DNA of 64,000 nucleotides from Vespula vulgaris (GCF_905475345.1 NC_066601.1:3298001-3362000), one strand, 5' to 3'; positions 1-12,412 are shown, numbered from the stretch's first letter. Numbers and translations are program-made. The notes: a model not told the origin generated them from the letters alone.

Positions 1-105
1 AACATAATTCGAGGCTTGAAACGAAATTACGGTGTGATTAGTTTTGTAATTCTTATAGTTTTAGTAGCACTATTTACTGCTATAATTACTCGAATTAAAA
101 AATAA
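1..105 (+). CDS. 3' end of a membrane-anchored protein (partial, last exon)
   Basis: Frame 1 is open from the first base and ends at TAA (103-105), giving 34 residues. The segment GVISFVILIVLVALFTAII (residues 11-29) is a clear single membrane helix. It is preceded by basic residues (R4, K7, R8) and followed by the short tail TRIKK. A C-terminal helix ending a few residues before the stop is typical of tail-anchored proteins such as SNAREs, or of the last helix of a multipass protein. The rest of the gene lies outside the window, so the family cannot be named. Support comes from the sharp change after the stop to AT- and purine-rich DNA and from an AATAAA at 210-215. The exon start and phase are unknown because the window edge may fall inside the exon. 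Confidence 0.55.
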   Translation, partial: NIIRGLKRNYGVISFVILIVLVALFTAIITRIKK

Positions 106-209
106 TTATTAACGTGCATTTATCGATATACAATTATTGATATTTTATAGAGGCATATTTAATCGTTCGAAGAAACGGAGGGAAAAAAAGAAAAATATTG
201 AGAAGTTAG

Positions 210-215
210 AATAAA
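210..215 (+). terminator. Poly(A) signal for the gene ending at 105
   Basis: A canonical AATAAA lies 105 nt after the TAA stop at 103-105, in A-rich sequence, a normal distance for an insect 3' UTR. The assignment is by position only; AATAAA also occurs by chance in such AT-rich DNA. Confidence 0.4.
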
Positions 216-1199
216 TAAGACGAGAGAAACCATAACAGAGATAAGAAAGGGCAGGACTTCTTCGATATTTTCGTTTTGACCACAGTGTGCTACCGAGTTC
301 GTAACAAGCAGCTGCGTCCCCCTCTTCTCCTCATTCTCCTTCGAGAAGAGGTATAGAAAATATTTAACATACAGGAACGCGACGAGGAGCACCATCCTAA
401 TTTTTGGCTCTACCGTCCGTGTTCAATCTCTCTGGTCTTGGAAGCTAACAATACCGCTCTATTTCCTTGACGCTGCTAGAATCGTGCAAAGGTAATCCTG
501 TTAGATGACGCTTCGTTGGTCAGAAGACGTCCTGCTGAGAATTCGAAGGATACCCGTCTCTTCCTTCGAATTTTTCCTACTGATCGAGACGATTCGTAAA
601 GCGGAAGAAAAAAGAAAGTAAAAAAATAAAATCGATTTCCTTAGCGAAACAAAAAGAAATTGCACATTTGTTGGTAGAAATAAAAACAAAAAATAAGAAT
701 AAATATTATTAGACATTCGACTTTTCTCGTCGAAGAATGAGATTACAAATGTTCTCGAATCGATCTCATCGAATAATCGATAATTTACTAGGATATACGA
801 AGAAGAAGGTACTCGGTAATCTCCAGATAAATACAGTGGCTAAGATCGTTATCGATGAAAAAGAGTTCGATCGTAAGAGTTCGTACGAATGGTCGATGGT
901 AAAACCAAGGAAAGATTTCTGACATAAGGTATCTGCCAGAGCTAAAAAGTTTATTTCGAAGTTTCGCAAGATGTTTGGTGTCCCTTCAGAAACTTCGAAA
1001 GATATTCGGCAACCGGTCGACTCCAAGCGAATCGCGATAATTCGCGCATTGTACGAGCGTAAAGAACGAGTTTGGCAGAAGACGTCTCGCGCACCAGGAC
1101 GAACGGATTTCGGCTCTGGACGGATCCCGCTGCGAGTAATCCTTTCGTAGTAAATTACACTTTAGAGTATAAGAGGAAGGGAGAAACGACGAGATTGGG

Positions 1200-1300
1200 A
1201 GAAAAAAGAGAGAGAGAGAGAAAGAGAGAAAGAGTAAAGGGAGGAAGAGAAGAAAAAGGAGAAAGAGGATGAGGAGGAAGAGAAGAAGGTGGTGGAAGAG
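1200..1300. repeat. Purine (GA/GGA) low-complexity tract
   Basis: This is a nearly pure run of G and A with GAGA and GGAAGA motifs. It explains the Arg/Glu/Lys-rich open frame that crosses it. Confidence 0.85.
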
Positions 1301-1433
1301 CTGGACACGAGAAGGACTTTCGCGAAGGATCCACCTAAATCCCTTATACCCCCGTATTATAGAATTTGCTTGTAAACAAGATTTAGGGATTTATCCTGTG
1401 GCAAACGAAAATATGATAAGCCTTTCGTTCTTT

Positions 1434-1523
1434 CCTCTTCTCTAACCCTCTCTTTTTGATCACCCCACTCTCCTCTCTCTCTCACTTTTTGCTTCTCTCT
1501 CTCTCTCTCTTTCTCTTCTTCTC
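1434..1523. repeat. CT microsatellite
   Basis: Interrupted (CT)n tracts; the cleanest part runs from about 1495 to 1520. Confidence 0.85.
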
Positions 1524-4456
1524 TGATCCAACGACGATCTCCTTCTTCTTATTTCTTCCAACCCCACCGACGGTTTACCTCCGTGTTTATGAAACGTAAA
1601 ACCGTGAAAACGCGCGCAAAGAGGATTTCGAACTTAACCTCGGCTTCGACGAACCACGGCCAAGAAATCGCGAGTATAGTAACCACTCCCTCTTTACTCC
1701 CTCTTTCGAGATATGATGGTGTAATATCGTGAAACATAATATTTTTAATCCACTTTTCTTACCTTTTCTTTCTTTCTTCCTTTCTTTTTTTTGTCGTCTC
1801 TGTTTTCTTTTTTTTTTTCTTTTCTTTTTTCGTTCTTTTTTGTCCTCTTTTCATATGTTTTATTTCTTCTGCATCTTCTTACTCATCCTCTTTTTGTTTT
1901 TATCGGGACATCAACACGAACCAAGCTGGTACCAATTCAGCCTGGAACTCGATATTCGATCGAGCCTCTCGTGTTCCGTCATTCGCGTATTATTTTCTCA
2001 AATAAGCACAGGATTAATCCTGGAACGGTTATATTTTTAATCCTTAACGTCTTTTACGTTAAACGCGAAGGAAGATATAGGGTAAGAGATGGTAATCGGA
2101 TATCAACTGATAGATCGATTTATCGTTCTTAAATTACCGATACCTGCGTCTTTCGAAGTAATTCCTTAATGTAAGTACACACGTATTTATCGCATATACC
2201 TGATATAGAATTAATAGCCAATTATATTAAAATATTTTCTGTTATGGTTCTCTTATTGGCTTTACATACTTCAAAAAAATAATATCATTGATCAATTTGA
2301 AAGAAAAGAAAATCGGATGAAATATATATATGTGCATGTATGTACATTTCTTTCTTTCTCTCTCTTTTTTTTTATGCATCGTATATAAATTCACGTAACG
2401 CGCTATTTTCGACTGAAAGTTTTTTAATTAATGGTTACCCTGTGACGCCTTACCTGGCATGAGTGAATCGATGAACGAATGGTCGAACCTTTGCCACTTG
2501 GACTATTCATCAAAGCGAACGTATGCGATCGAGTCTTTAATTAAACCTATGGCTTTACGCGTCAATAATCGAGAAAGAACGAATTTCCAGATTGTTACGA
2601 TTATTTAGATAAAAAAAGGAAAAGGACAAGTCTTTCTCTTTCTTTCTCTCATAAAAAAAATATATATATAAAGGAGAAAAAGAAATAAAAATAAAAAATG
2701 TATCGTCTCGATCTCTAGGACCGTATGTATTACGAAACGGATTGGAAGGATCTGGAGCACGAAGATAGAAACGAATGAGAATGAAAAATATTCAAACCAT
2801 AGATCGGGCCACAACCGCGATATGGATCTTTAATTTCGTCTCGATCCCGTTTTAATTGAGCCACATGCCGATAACGTTCGTTCGACGTCCAAAACCGATC
2901 GATCGATTCATGTTTGCTTTCTTAATGCGTTGCTATTGACGCTTCGAAAAGTCCATTGTTCGAGTATAATTCTATCTAGATCCTTTCAAAAGGATTCAAA
3001 CTTCGTTATACAAAGGATTCCTATTATTATCATGATAATACTTATTTACTATCCCTGTTGTTCCTCTGATAATCAAATTTCTTTATTAATGAAAAGTGTT
3101 GATCGAGGTAGATTAGAAGAGAGTTTTTTATCGATCATGAATAAGCAATTTTTAAGAAATTCTTTTGCGTTCCTTTTTTTTTTTTTAATATCGTCCCGAT
3201 GTTTCTGATTTAGAGGGAGAAAGCGATTATAATTTATAGAATAAAAAAAGTAAATAATTTGTTCAATGATTCATTTGATAATCATTATTAATGTACGTAT
3301 ATTATTGCTGTGCGATGCAATAATCGAATGAACGTGAATTAAGAATTTTATTATATGGCACAATTTGCGATCGTGTCCGCTCGGCCAGTCGAATGACCTC
3401 AGCCATTAAAACGATCGGAACGTTTATAAGCGACGGGGAAGAAACACTCGAGCTGACGTAATCGTTCGTTTGGTCGAGAACGATAAATAAATCAAAAGTG
3501 AAACCGTGAGAGAAGACAAGCTCTACCTGTGGCCCCTTTTTTTCTTCAACATTTCCGTATTGGCAATCACTGGCTCAGTTGGTTGGATCTTTCTCACAAA
3601 GAACTCCAAGAGTAGCGGCTTCCATTGATTGGCTCCAAAAAAACCCGTTGCCTTTAGTCTTGGCTATCGCGTTATAAGCCGCGAATTCGAGAGAGTGCCA
3701 TCTCGATAATTTTGAAATTAATGTTTTTCATTCGGTCGGCATGGATCATGATCTTGATTATTTTTAAACTCAGAGAAATGAGAGAAGATTTTCGATTCGG
3801 TTCCAGCGGTACTCATTATCAAACAGATTCTGTCTCTATCGTAAATGTTAAATACATTTTTATAATAGCAACAGATGAATTTTATAAAATCATCGATTTT
3901 GTAAAAATTTCTTAGCTGTTGTAATATTTTTATTTATCACGAACATGACTTATGTTAACGTTATCGTCGAGCAACGATTTCGTTTCTGTTTCTTTCCCCA
4001 TAATAATCCAGATGAAATCTTTAAATTTAATTCGTATAGAGAATAATAGAAAGCAAGATAAAGATCAAATCACGATATATCTAAAGTCATGAAAAATGAG
4101 GAGAAGGAGAACCCCTGAAGTAACTCAAGAACCTTAGTGCAACCTTAGTATTACGTCTCTGGGTGTAGTACTATAATGCAGCTTTATTGACCGTATTAAA
4201 CAATAATAACCTTCAATCTTATGGTACATGACCGCTCAACAATGGATTTCAATCGTATCGGGTAGAATGCGTGGGTTGTCAGTATTGTTCCGATCGTATC
4301 GCGGAGATTTTCTCAATCGGATGAGACGAGATGAAATGGGAGAGGAAGAAATCTGTGATGGTATTAAAAGAATCGAGAAGTTGAAAACCAAACTTTTTGT
4401 GTTATCATTCGAGATACCATTGCAGCTTGAAATTACATTGCAAAAATAAATGTTTT

Positions 4457-4491
4457 ATAATAATGATAATAATAATAATAATAATAATAAT
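4457..4491. repeat. (AAT)n microsatellite
   Basis: About eleven AAT/TAA triplets with one GAT interruption near the left end. Confidence 0.9.
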
Positions 4492-4700
4492 TCATACCGG
4501 TCAGCTGCAAGTTTGAAAGGAACAATTGACAGTTCGGAAGGCCATTTTACAGTGGACACCGAAAAAGAACAATTCGGAGTCGAATCGAAGGTTCATCCTG
4601 GTCCAGATCGATCGTTGTCCTTTTCTTTTTGCCTCTTCCTCTTCCTTTCATCGTGTCTTAAGATTTACCTTTAACATAAAGGAAAGAAACAGTAAAGAAA

Positions 4701-4728
4701 AGAAGAAGAGAGAGAGAGAGAGAGAGAT
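4701..4728. repeat. (GA)n microsatellite
   Basis: A short uninterrupted GA array embedded in purine-rich DNA. Confidence 0.9.
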
Positions 4729-5380
4729 GAAGGAAGAGAAGCTGCGACGGACGAATCGCGCGTGAGATTTTTAACGAGCCGACTATCGCGAACAAAGCAA
4801 CCGAGTTGAAAATGTATAGATGAATTTTGGAAGGACGAGATCGTCGATACGAGAGGACAATAGTTTCTCTTTTCCATGATATCTACGATCCAGCATCCGA
4901 CGTTCCTTTTGCAATGGAGCACCGAACTACGAAGAGGCTGTAATAACCGAAAAATCGAAAAAATCCCTTGGTTTGTACGAACCTCATCCCATTGAATATC
5001 CTGAAAGCTTTGTATATGGAAACAACAGGACAATGCATTTATTTTCAAGAAAATCCTCTTCTTTTACCCCCGATATATTTCCTTCTCTTTCTTCCTACTT
5101 TTTCTCGGTGGTCACGTTGTTAAAGCTTGACGTTTGTTTCGAAACTTTCGGCGTACCAAAGTGCGCATGTGGAGGACCGCAGAGGAAAATCCGATAATAT
5201 TTTGGAATCGTGTTTCTTCTCTAACGCGAAACCTTCTTTCAGTTTGTTTCTTTTTATTTTACTTGAGTAAACTGTAGTGTATGCTTTACTTTTATCTTGA
5301 GGGAGAAACTCGAAAGTTTTCTTTCTCTTTTTCTTTTTTTTTCTTAATACGAACGTAACTTGAGTTACATTGAATTAGTT

Positions 5381-5421
5381 ATTACTATTATTATTATTAT
5401 TATTATTATTACTACTACTAT
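5381..5421. repeat. (ATT)n/(ACT)n microsatellite
   Basis: An ATT array that passes into ACT triplets at its right end. Confidence 0.9.
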
Positions 5422-5540
5422 CATTAATAATGTCGATAATCATTCATTTATTTTGAAAAAGAAAAAACTCATCGCTTATGTAGAAAAGTTTGATCGAATT
5501 TATCGAAGAATAGGAACACTTATTGTTGGTTAAAGTTGTT

Positions 5541-5601
5541 GGAGGAGCAGGACCAGGAGGAGGGTGAGGGCGAGGGGGAGGAGGAGGAGGAGGAGGAGAA
5601 G
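5541..5601 (+). repeat. (GAG)n G-rich tract
   Basis: GAG triplets with longer G runs (GGG, GGG, GGGGG around 5562-5578), flanked by further GG pairs. The strand asymmetry makes a G-quadruplex possible on the plus strand. Confidence 0.8.
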
Positions 5602-6946
5602 ACATTGTTTGCGCTCGACGAAGAAACAGGTTTTAGCATTGGAAGAAGCGCAACGCGTGACGCGCGTGCCAGTCGCGTGTGTCACGCGTCCCTTAGCCGG
5701 TCAGGGGTAAATGGCGCGTTGCAGAGGAACGTTTAAGAGGCCGACTGCAGGTAGAAATTTATGCCGAGGAGAAAGGTACGCTTTCTTCGGCGCACGTCAT
5801 TGCTCGTCACGCTTTTTCAATTAGTTTTGCGTTCTTTAAAAAAATATCATTTTCTCAGAACTCGATATATACATATGTATATATGTATAATTCCTTTTCT
5901 ACTTAATAATTCAAATAAGTGATAATTAATTTTTTTACTCGTTCGACTGAAAAAATTCGGATCATAATGCGATTTAAGTCAATTTTATTGTCATTAATAT
6001 AAAAAAAAATTAACTTACATAATTTTATCTATTTTATCAAATAACATTTCACACAAGCTCGTTCATAAAGGAAGCGAGGAACTTTATATCGATTTTTGAT
6101 ATGTATGTGAAGTTGTTACGTGACAATAAAGGTGAGAAGATCTTGTTAGAGAACGAGGATCTACTTACGAACGGCTGGAAACGAAATAGACAGAGAAGGA
6201 GACCGACGGTAGATCGTCGGCCTCGCTCTTATCTCGATTCTTTCCTTCTGCATGTACATTCGACAAGCAATCTTCAAAGAAGATTTCGCGAAGCGTGTAG
6301 GGTTTTGAAAAAGAGAGACGAGTCGTATTCGAATGCAGGATACTCGATTCGAGGAAGCGATGCATCGAGGATGCTCCTTATTATTCCACACGGGTTAGTC
6401 GCGAGAGAAGGTAGTGATAGGCTCGTAGTTAGGTCCGTGTCGGTCCGCGTGTACCGTGGGAAGCAACGTAAGCCTTAGAAAATGCTAATTTTATGCGATT
6501 CCTTAGAGAGTTTCTCTCTTCGAGTCGCTCCTACGCTGCGATCGTTTTCTGAACATGCCTTCTTCATTCTTACTATTCCTTATTTTATAGATGTACGAGT
6601 ATCTTCTACATGTACACGTATTCTTTCTTTTTCTTCACATGTACATGAAATGTATATAGACGTATAAACGTACACGTACGTATAAATACGTTTAACTACG
6701 TAAAAAATGTTGGTGTAAACGTTCGTACATTCCTATACGCGTAAAGGAAAATCGGAATTGTGCTGGTTGCGCAATAAAGCCGCCAATAATTATGAGAACA
6801 TTCCGATAGCGATTGTGGTTCGGGCAAATTGCGAAGCAAGCCATGGAAAAGTGGTACGTCGTACGAAGTGCGTGACAAGCCGCCGTGTCCTCTCTAACGG
6901 AGGAAAAGGAAGGAGAGATGTGCCTTCATTTTTCTCAGTGAGAAGG

Positions 6947-6983
6947 AAAGCAAGCAAGCAAGCAAGCAAGCAAGCAGGCAAGT
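6947..6983. repeat. (CAAG)n tetranucleotide microsatellite
   Basis: About eight AAGC/CAAG units with one CAGG variant near the right end. Confidence 0.9.
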
Positions 6984-7547
6984 ACGCGGCAAACACGCTC
7001 GTTCTCTGGCTTGTAAAGGAGGTAACACTGATGGAAGCTCCTGCGAGTTCTCGACGATACACGATCTTAAGAGGCTATTAACGTCCTTCCTTCTTTCTTC
7101 GATGTCTACTCATCCATTTCGATTCGATCCGTGACTCTCTTACGTTCTATCTCTTTCTCGAAGTTATGCATATCGATCGCTTTTCAACTTTTTTCGTTAC
7201 AATTATCAAGCTTGTACCATTATCAAGAACGATGAATGTGTAAATATATCTGTGCATTGTATATAAATATACATAATGTATATAGGCAGGTGTACTCGTT
7301 TAAAAGATTTATCGGAATCATTCTTCGATCGTAAGAATATCACATCGTGTTGTAAAAATTCGATAGGGAATATTGAAAAAGAGAAAGAAATATCCGTTTA
7401 CTCATCCCATTTTTTCTTGATCTTCGAATACGAACGAATTTTTAGTCTACTCGTGGATAAATAAATTGCGGATCGCTCGAGCTTCTACGAAACATCCATC
7501 TACCTATGAATATTCATAAGTTCGAAAAAGGAAGGATAAAAGAAATG

Positions 7548-7548
<1 letters not shown>

Positions 7549-7601
<53 letters not shown>

Positions 7602-7661
7602 AAAAGAGAAAAAAAGACAACGAGGGAGAGATGGGGAGAGAGAGAGAGAGAGAGAGAGATG
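7549..7661. repeat. Long (GA)n microsatellite
   Basis: Two clean GA arrays are separated by an AAAGA/GGGAGA-rich interruption. It creates Arg/Glu frames on the plus strand and Ser/Leu frames on the minus strand. Confidence 0.9.
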
Positions 7662-7714
7662 AAAGAGGACGCAAAATCTATAAAGCTTCTTCTTTGCCAC
7701 GTTGCCCGGTTCGG

Positions 7715-7740
7715 ACGTGTGCGCGCGCGCGCGCGCGCTC
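7715..7740. repeat. Alternating purine-pyrimidine (GC)n tract
   Basis: Positions 7721-7738 are (GC)9, preceded by ACGTGT, giving 24 nt of strict purine-pyrimidine alternation. Pure GC dinucleotide tracts of this length are rare in AT-rich insect DNA. Confidence 0.9.
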
Positions 7741-8140
7741 GTTCAGGGACAGTTTTATTTTTCTATAATAATAGTGTCCTGCAGTCATTTGCCACGCGAA
7801 AGGAAAAAAGACAGAGATAGAAAGATGCACACACGCACACCCATACAAAATAAAAAGATAGAGGGAAAGAGAACGACGGACTCTTAAACATTTTATCAGA
7901 TCATTTATATCTCATGAAGAGCCATAAAGACACGCATGGTCCACGCGGAGGGGGTGCATTTGCATGGGAAGTGGCTGAGAACACATAGGAATTAATTAGA
8001 CCGCCATAAATAGCGATCCCCGTGCTTGTTTATGACCACGCCTCGGCGTATTCGCTTTTGCGCATTCGAACATTTCTTTCCATCCTGTTTTTCCTTCTTT
8101 CTTTCTTTATTTATTTATTTATTTTTCGCACGCTCCCTCT

Positions 8141-8160
8141 CCCTCTCCCTCCCTTCCTCC

Positions 8161-8191
<31 letters not shown>

Positions 8192-8200
8192 TTTCTCTAT
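8141..8200. repeat. CT microsatellite
   Basis: CCCTCT units pass into a (CT)n array ending near 8194. Confidence 0.85.
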
Positions 8201-8746
8201 TTATATTTTTTTGATCGGGTACACCATTTAAAGAGAAAGGTAGAAATATCATATTTCGAGGGAAACAAGCTAATGGCCCTTATAGTTTTTAAAATACGAG
8301 TTCGAAAAAACGAGACGTAGTTTTACGAGACCGATTAGAAATTAGTTTGTTGAATATTCAAAATGAAAACTTTTAGATATTTGTTTTTTTGTTTGTTTGT
8401 TTTTTTTTGTATTTCGGAAATATTAAAAAAGATACTGTTTTTTTTTCTTTCTTTAATGGAAATTTAATCTCTTATTTATTAGAGGTTGATTTTTTGCTCT
8501 GTCATCTAACGAATGATTCATAAACTGTTTCGCGTATAATTAATTTCTTTTTTTGATAATAAACTTTTTTTTGATTACAAGTTATCGAAATATGTGCTTG
8601 AAAATACGTGAAATGGTTCATTAAATCGATGTTAATGACTCATTAATTGACTCGTTTTATTCTCCTTAAAAGTCAAAGCCGAAAACCTGAAATATCTTGG
8701 AACAATTCGATTTAATCGCACATACTCAATACGAGATTCGATGCTC

Positions 8747-8770
8747 ATGCATTTGCAGCTGCCGATGCAT
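8747..8770. promoter_or_regulatory. Symmetric ATGCAT / CAGCTG / ATGCAT composite
   Basis: ATGCAT (8747-8752), a 3-nt spacer, the E-box CAGCTG (8756-8761), a 3-nt spacer, and ATGCAT again (8765-8770). All three motifs are palindromes and the spacing is symmetric. CAGCTG is a standard bHLH (proneural/myogenic) site. The surrounding 8690-8960 sequence is balanced and free of microsatellites. The role is inferred. Confidence 0.35.
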
Positions 8771-9119
8771 TCTTCTTCAGCGTTCTTTTAACCATCAATA
8801 CCATCTCTTATCTTCGCTAATGTCGTTAATTATAGGCTACCATTTTTGAACTCTTCCATTTCTTTTATCGAAACTTTGAATCGCACGTTTGCGTAGACCC
8901 AAATCAAGGATGACAGCCGTGACGCCTCCGATTTTCATTTTCGACGATTTCGTTCAACTGTATGTACCGTCTATGCAAGTATGAATTTGTACCTACGTGT
9001 TCTGTAAGGTGTGGCCAAAAGAACTTGGTCGACTTTTCGAGAAAAAAAAAGTCGATCTGCTCGGAGATATGCAAACGTTCGGTGTTTCAAAGTCATCGTG
9101 ACGCAGGTTATTTAAACGA

Positions 9120-9125
<6 letters not shown>

Positions 9126-9164
<39 letters not shown>
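9126..9164. repeat. (GA)n microsatellite
   Basis: An uninterrupted GA array of about 19 units. Confidence 0.95.
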
Positions 9165-9165
<1 letters not shown>

Positions 9166-12100
9166 ATCTTTCCTCGTCTGCTTTCCTCGTTAATTATAGG
9201 TCGTTCCGCCGTTCGAACGCTTACCTAATTATCGAAACGTCAGATCTTAACGAAGAGTCAGATCAAAGTCGATGGAATTTCTTCGGTACTACGAACGGAT
9301 TTTTATCTCTTTTTCTATCCGAACGGCCGACTATCATTTTCGTTTTCAAATCTGACAAGAGCTATTCCGTATCGAACAAGTTTTGTATATTTTACAAAAT
9401 AAAGGGTTAGCCGTGTAACTCGTTATAAGCTGATGTCTCGGTAAATTAGTTTAAGCGAATTGAAACGAACTATTCGTTTAAAATATATTTTCACGTAAAT
9501 AAAATATATAAAAAATGGAAAAAAAGAAACAGAGAGAGAAAGAGAGAGAGAGAGAGATGTTTACAACGAAAGCTTATCCACGACGAATATTTTCTCGCAT
9601 ATATAAAAGGCCTACAAAAAAAATTCTCGACATCGATTCGAAAGATTACACTCAATAAACGTGGACTCATCGAAGGGCCAAGAGCAGTATGAAAAAAAGA
9701 AAGACGAGAAATAAAAATAAAAAAATATACTCGAAAGTTCACCCGGAGGAACGAAGCCGAAGTTTACGAAGCAGGCGGCCCTTCGAAGGGCCTGTAGGCT
9801 TTCGAGAGCTATCGCGTTACTAAACAAACGGCTGGCCATTCTCATTCTATTTTTTAGACTCACCCCAAGGAGTGTAGGTGCCACAGAACGTGTCATTATT
9901 GAGCCACGTAAAAGAAAGGAGAAAGAGGTTGTGGTGAGAGAATATGTGAAAGAGTAAAAGAGAAAGAAAAGATCGATAAGAAAAGGTGTTGAGAGGGTAG
10001 ATCGACGATATGAAAGCTCGTCTCGAGCGTGAGATGATCGCAAGAGGTGTTAAGAGACCGGCTCTTACGGATAGACGCGTTTCTTCCATCTTTCTCTCTC
10101 TTTCTCTCTCTCCCTCTCTCTTTCTATCTTTCCAGTTTCTCCAAAGGAAAGAGAAGGATGAATGTAACGGTGAAACGGTAGGCGTTTGCAACGTGCGATT
10201 TCCTTTATATCTGAGCTCACAAATCATTCATAAAGTCGTCGATCTACAACGTTCCAGCTGATCGCAGAGACAGGTGTACGGTGAAATTCTAAAGTGTCCG
10301 TTCTCGAATGACCCGATCGATTATCTCCAGTCTGACGATAATAATTGGGGTAATGCAATTGAATCGAATCAAACGCGTGTATGTTTATCGAGGAACATAA
10401 TGTTAACCCTTTATAACTCTATCCTTTTTCTTAAAAAAAAAAAAAAAAGAATTATGTAATATAATGTAAAAGTTTGTAATGTAAGTAAAGTATAACTTGT
10501 ACTTGGCAAATCTTCGGACGTAAATCGATAATAAATTATCCGATGATAACATGAAACACGATGGACACATGAGTGTGTTAGTTTAAAATTACATTGAGTT
10601 ATGGTGGATTAAGGTGTTCCTTTTCGACCCTCTCCTTTATTATTAGCGATTGATCGAATTGGATAAGAAAAGAAGAAGAAAAATAAAGAAATAAAAGAAT
10701 AAAAGTTGAGTTACGTTTGGTCTTACATTTGTATTCAGGAAGCGTGTACGATCAAATATATAAATATAGGTGTAGGAATAGTCATCGATCGTATTCGAAA
10801 GGGACGTAAAAAGAAAAAAAAAATAAAGAAGCGAATCGAAACGTCGAAGGGTTATTAAAATTCTCATCGCGTACGCTCTCGGATTCATTCCAAAGAGTGA
10901 ACCGAGTTTGGCTGGAAGCAAAGAGGAGACCAAGCTGGAGGACGCGAGTAGTAAATGGCGACCTTTTTGCACGGGACAGCCGGTGTAGAATTAACCGGTG
11001 TTTCCTCCCCTTTTTCTAAAACCAACACGTAATTATCTCACCCGTCCGTTATTAGGTAATTTTCTTTTAGACGGAGGAGAGGGAAGGAGGCTCTTTTCCG
11101 CCGACAGGTAGGGCCCCACGGCGATACCCGATATTTACATGGCAGGTGATATCAATTATCGTTCGAGAGGCGCCTTACCTTCTCTCTTCCATCTTTGATC
11201 CTTTTTGGTCCTTCCCTCTTCTTCTCCCATCTTCTTCATCGCAACAGATCGCTCACATCCATGAAATTTTATTCGAGTTGATCGCTGCAATTTGACCGAA
11301 TAGCAAGCAACGATTTTGAACAAATTTGTAGAACGTTTCTAAGAAAATAATGCATATCGATTGTATTTCAAATGAGTATAGATACGTCCTATCGGGTATA
11401 TTAAATATTTCTTCGAGCAATATCGTCCTGAAAGAGTAAGATTGTAATAATATATTTTCTTAAATCAAGGATATGATTTTTCGAAAGTATGTAAAAAATT
11501 AAAGTTACAATTAATATGGGGGGAAATGGAGAAAGTTTGGTCGGTATAAAAGCTGATAGAGCATAACGAAAGAACACCATTACACCATATATATCCTATT
11601 GGATAAATCGCGAAGAAGCGAGACGAATTCCGATCCGGTCCTCCTCCACAAAGAATCGGCCGTGACCGTCGAATAGAGGGGCCCATTGCCTCTTTGGCAA
11701 ACGTCGACGCGATAACTACCGTGAGGATTTCTCCTCCTCCCTTTACCTCCACCCCCAGAGGCAAAAACAAATAATAATTTCGACGAAAGGACGAACGAAG
11801 GAGGAAGAGAAAGGGAGAAGGAAGTTTAAAAAAAAAAAAGAAAAAAGTAGAAAAAAATGGCAAATCGTCGGAACGTCCTGTGGGACGTCGTTCGAACCAA
11901 TCTCGGCTTATTTCGAGGCGACTATCGCAATTTTCGAAAATGCTTGAGTCGGCCAGGGAACCGAAAAGGGCAAGGATTACAGGGCGCGCTGCTCTCCGTC
12001 GTATTACGGTGTTGGTTTTCGAGCCTTTTGTGTTAAAAAGACACGTGTAATCATCCCCTCCCTTTCGTTTCTCTTTCCCTCCGCTTCTATTTCTCTCTTT

Positions 12101-12364
12101 CTCTGTTCGTCGATAAAAAATAGAAGATAGAAAGAAATGGAGAAGCGGATCAATGAGCTGCAGTCGAGGGTTGGCCACCGTCTGCCCCTTTTTCGCTCGT
12201 TCCGAGGAAGCCCAAGGGCAAGCGAACGAGAATCGCAAGCAAGGTTGTAGAAGTTTCTTCTAGGTATCCTTTTTTTCTCTATCGCCATCTTTTCGCCACA
12301 AGTTGGTGGCTCTCTGTGTGTTTCGTGAGTTTGCATAGAAATTGAGGAAAGTTCGGCGAAGGAT

Positions 12365-12412
12365 CGTTCGATCGATCGATCGATCGGTCGGTCGATTGGT
12401 CGATCGTCAAAG
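12365..12412. repeat. (GATC)n / (GGTC)n tetranucleotide repeat
   Basis: Four consecutive GATC units followed by GGTC variants; each GATC is itself palindromic. Confidence 0.8.

Larger units (their letters stand above)
216..2930. other. Non-coding stretch, no gene seen
   Basis: No exon-like frame was found. The stretch holds a GA-rich run (1200-1300), a CT-rich run (1434-1523), a long pyrimidine run (1745-1860) and AT-rich purine sequence near 2610-2700. A forkhead-type GTAAACA lies near 1373 within a more balanced segment. Open frames here are short or built of Ser/Leu/Phe or Arg/Glu from the simple repeats. Confidence 0.6.
2931..6480. other. Non-coding stretch, no gene seen
   Basis: Mixed AT-rich sequence. 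It contains a balanced island at about 3370-3690 and two trinucleotide arrays (4457-4491, 5381-5421), a GA run and a GAG-rich run. The 125-codon plus-strand frame at 6101-6478 has no low complexity, but it shows no recognisable domain, splice context or family resemblance, so I do not call it a gene. Confidence 0.55.
6481..8990. other. Non-coding stretch with dense microsatellites and a candidate regulatory island
   Basis: No gene seen. It holds a CAAG tetranucleotide array, the large GA array at 7549-7661, a GC dinucleotide tract at 7719-7738 and a CT array at 8141-8200. The segment 7900-8060 is of balanced composition, with homeodomain-like AATTAATTAG, CATAAA and TTTATGAC words and an octamer-like TTTGCATG. 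Confidence 0.55.

Noticed and set aside
5860..5890. 20-bp palindrome ATATATACATATGTATATAT
   Set aside because: It is a simple TA/CATATG low-complexity run and is expected in such DNA; similar runs occur at 42650 and 47640.
6101..6478. 125-codon plus-strand frame without low complexity
   Set aside because: No recognisable domain, splice sites or regulatory context; a frame of this length can occur by chance in 64 kb. A protein search would decide.
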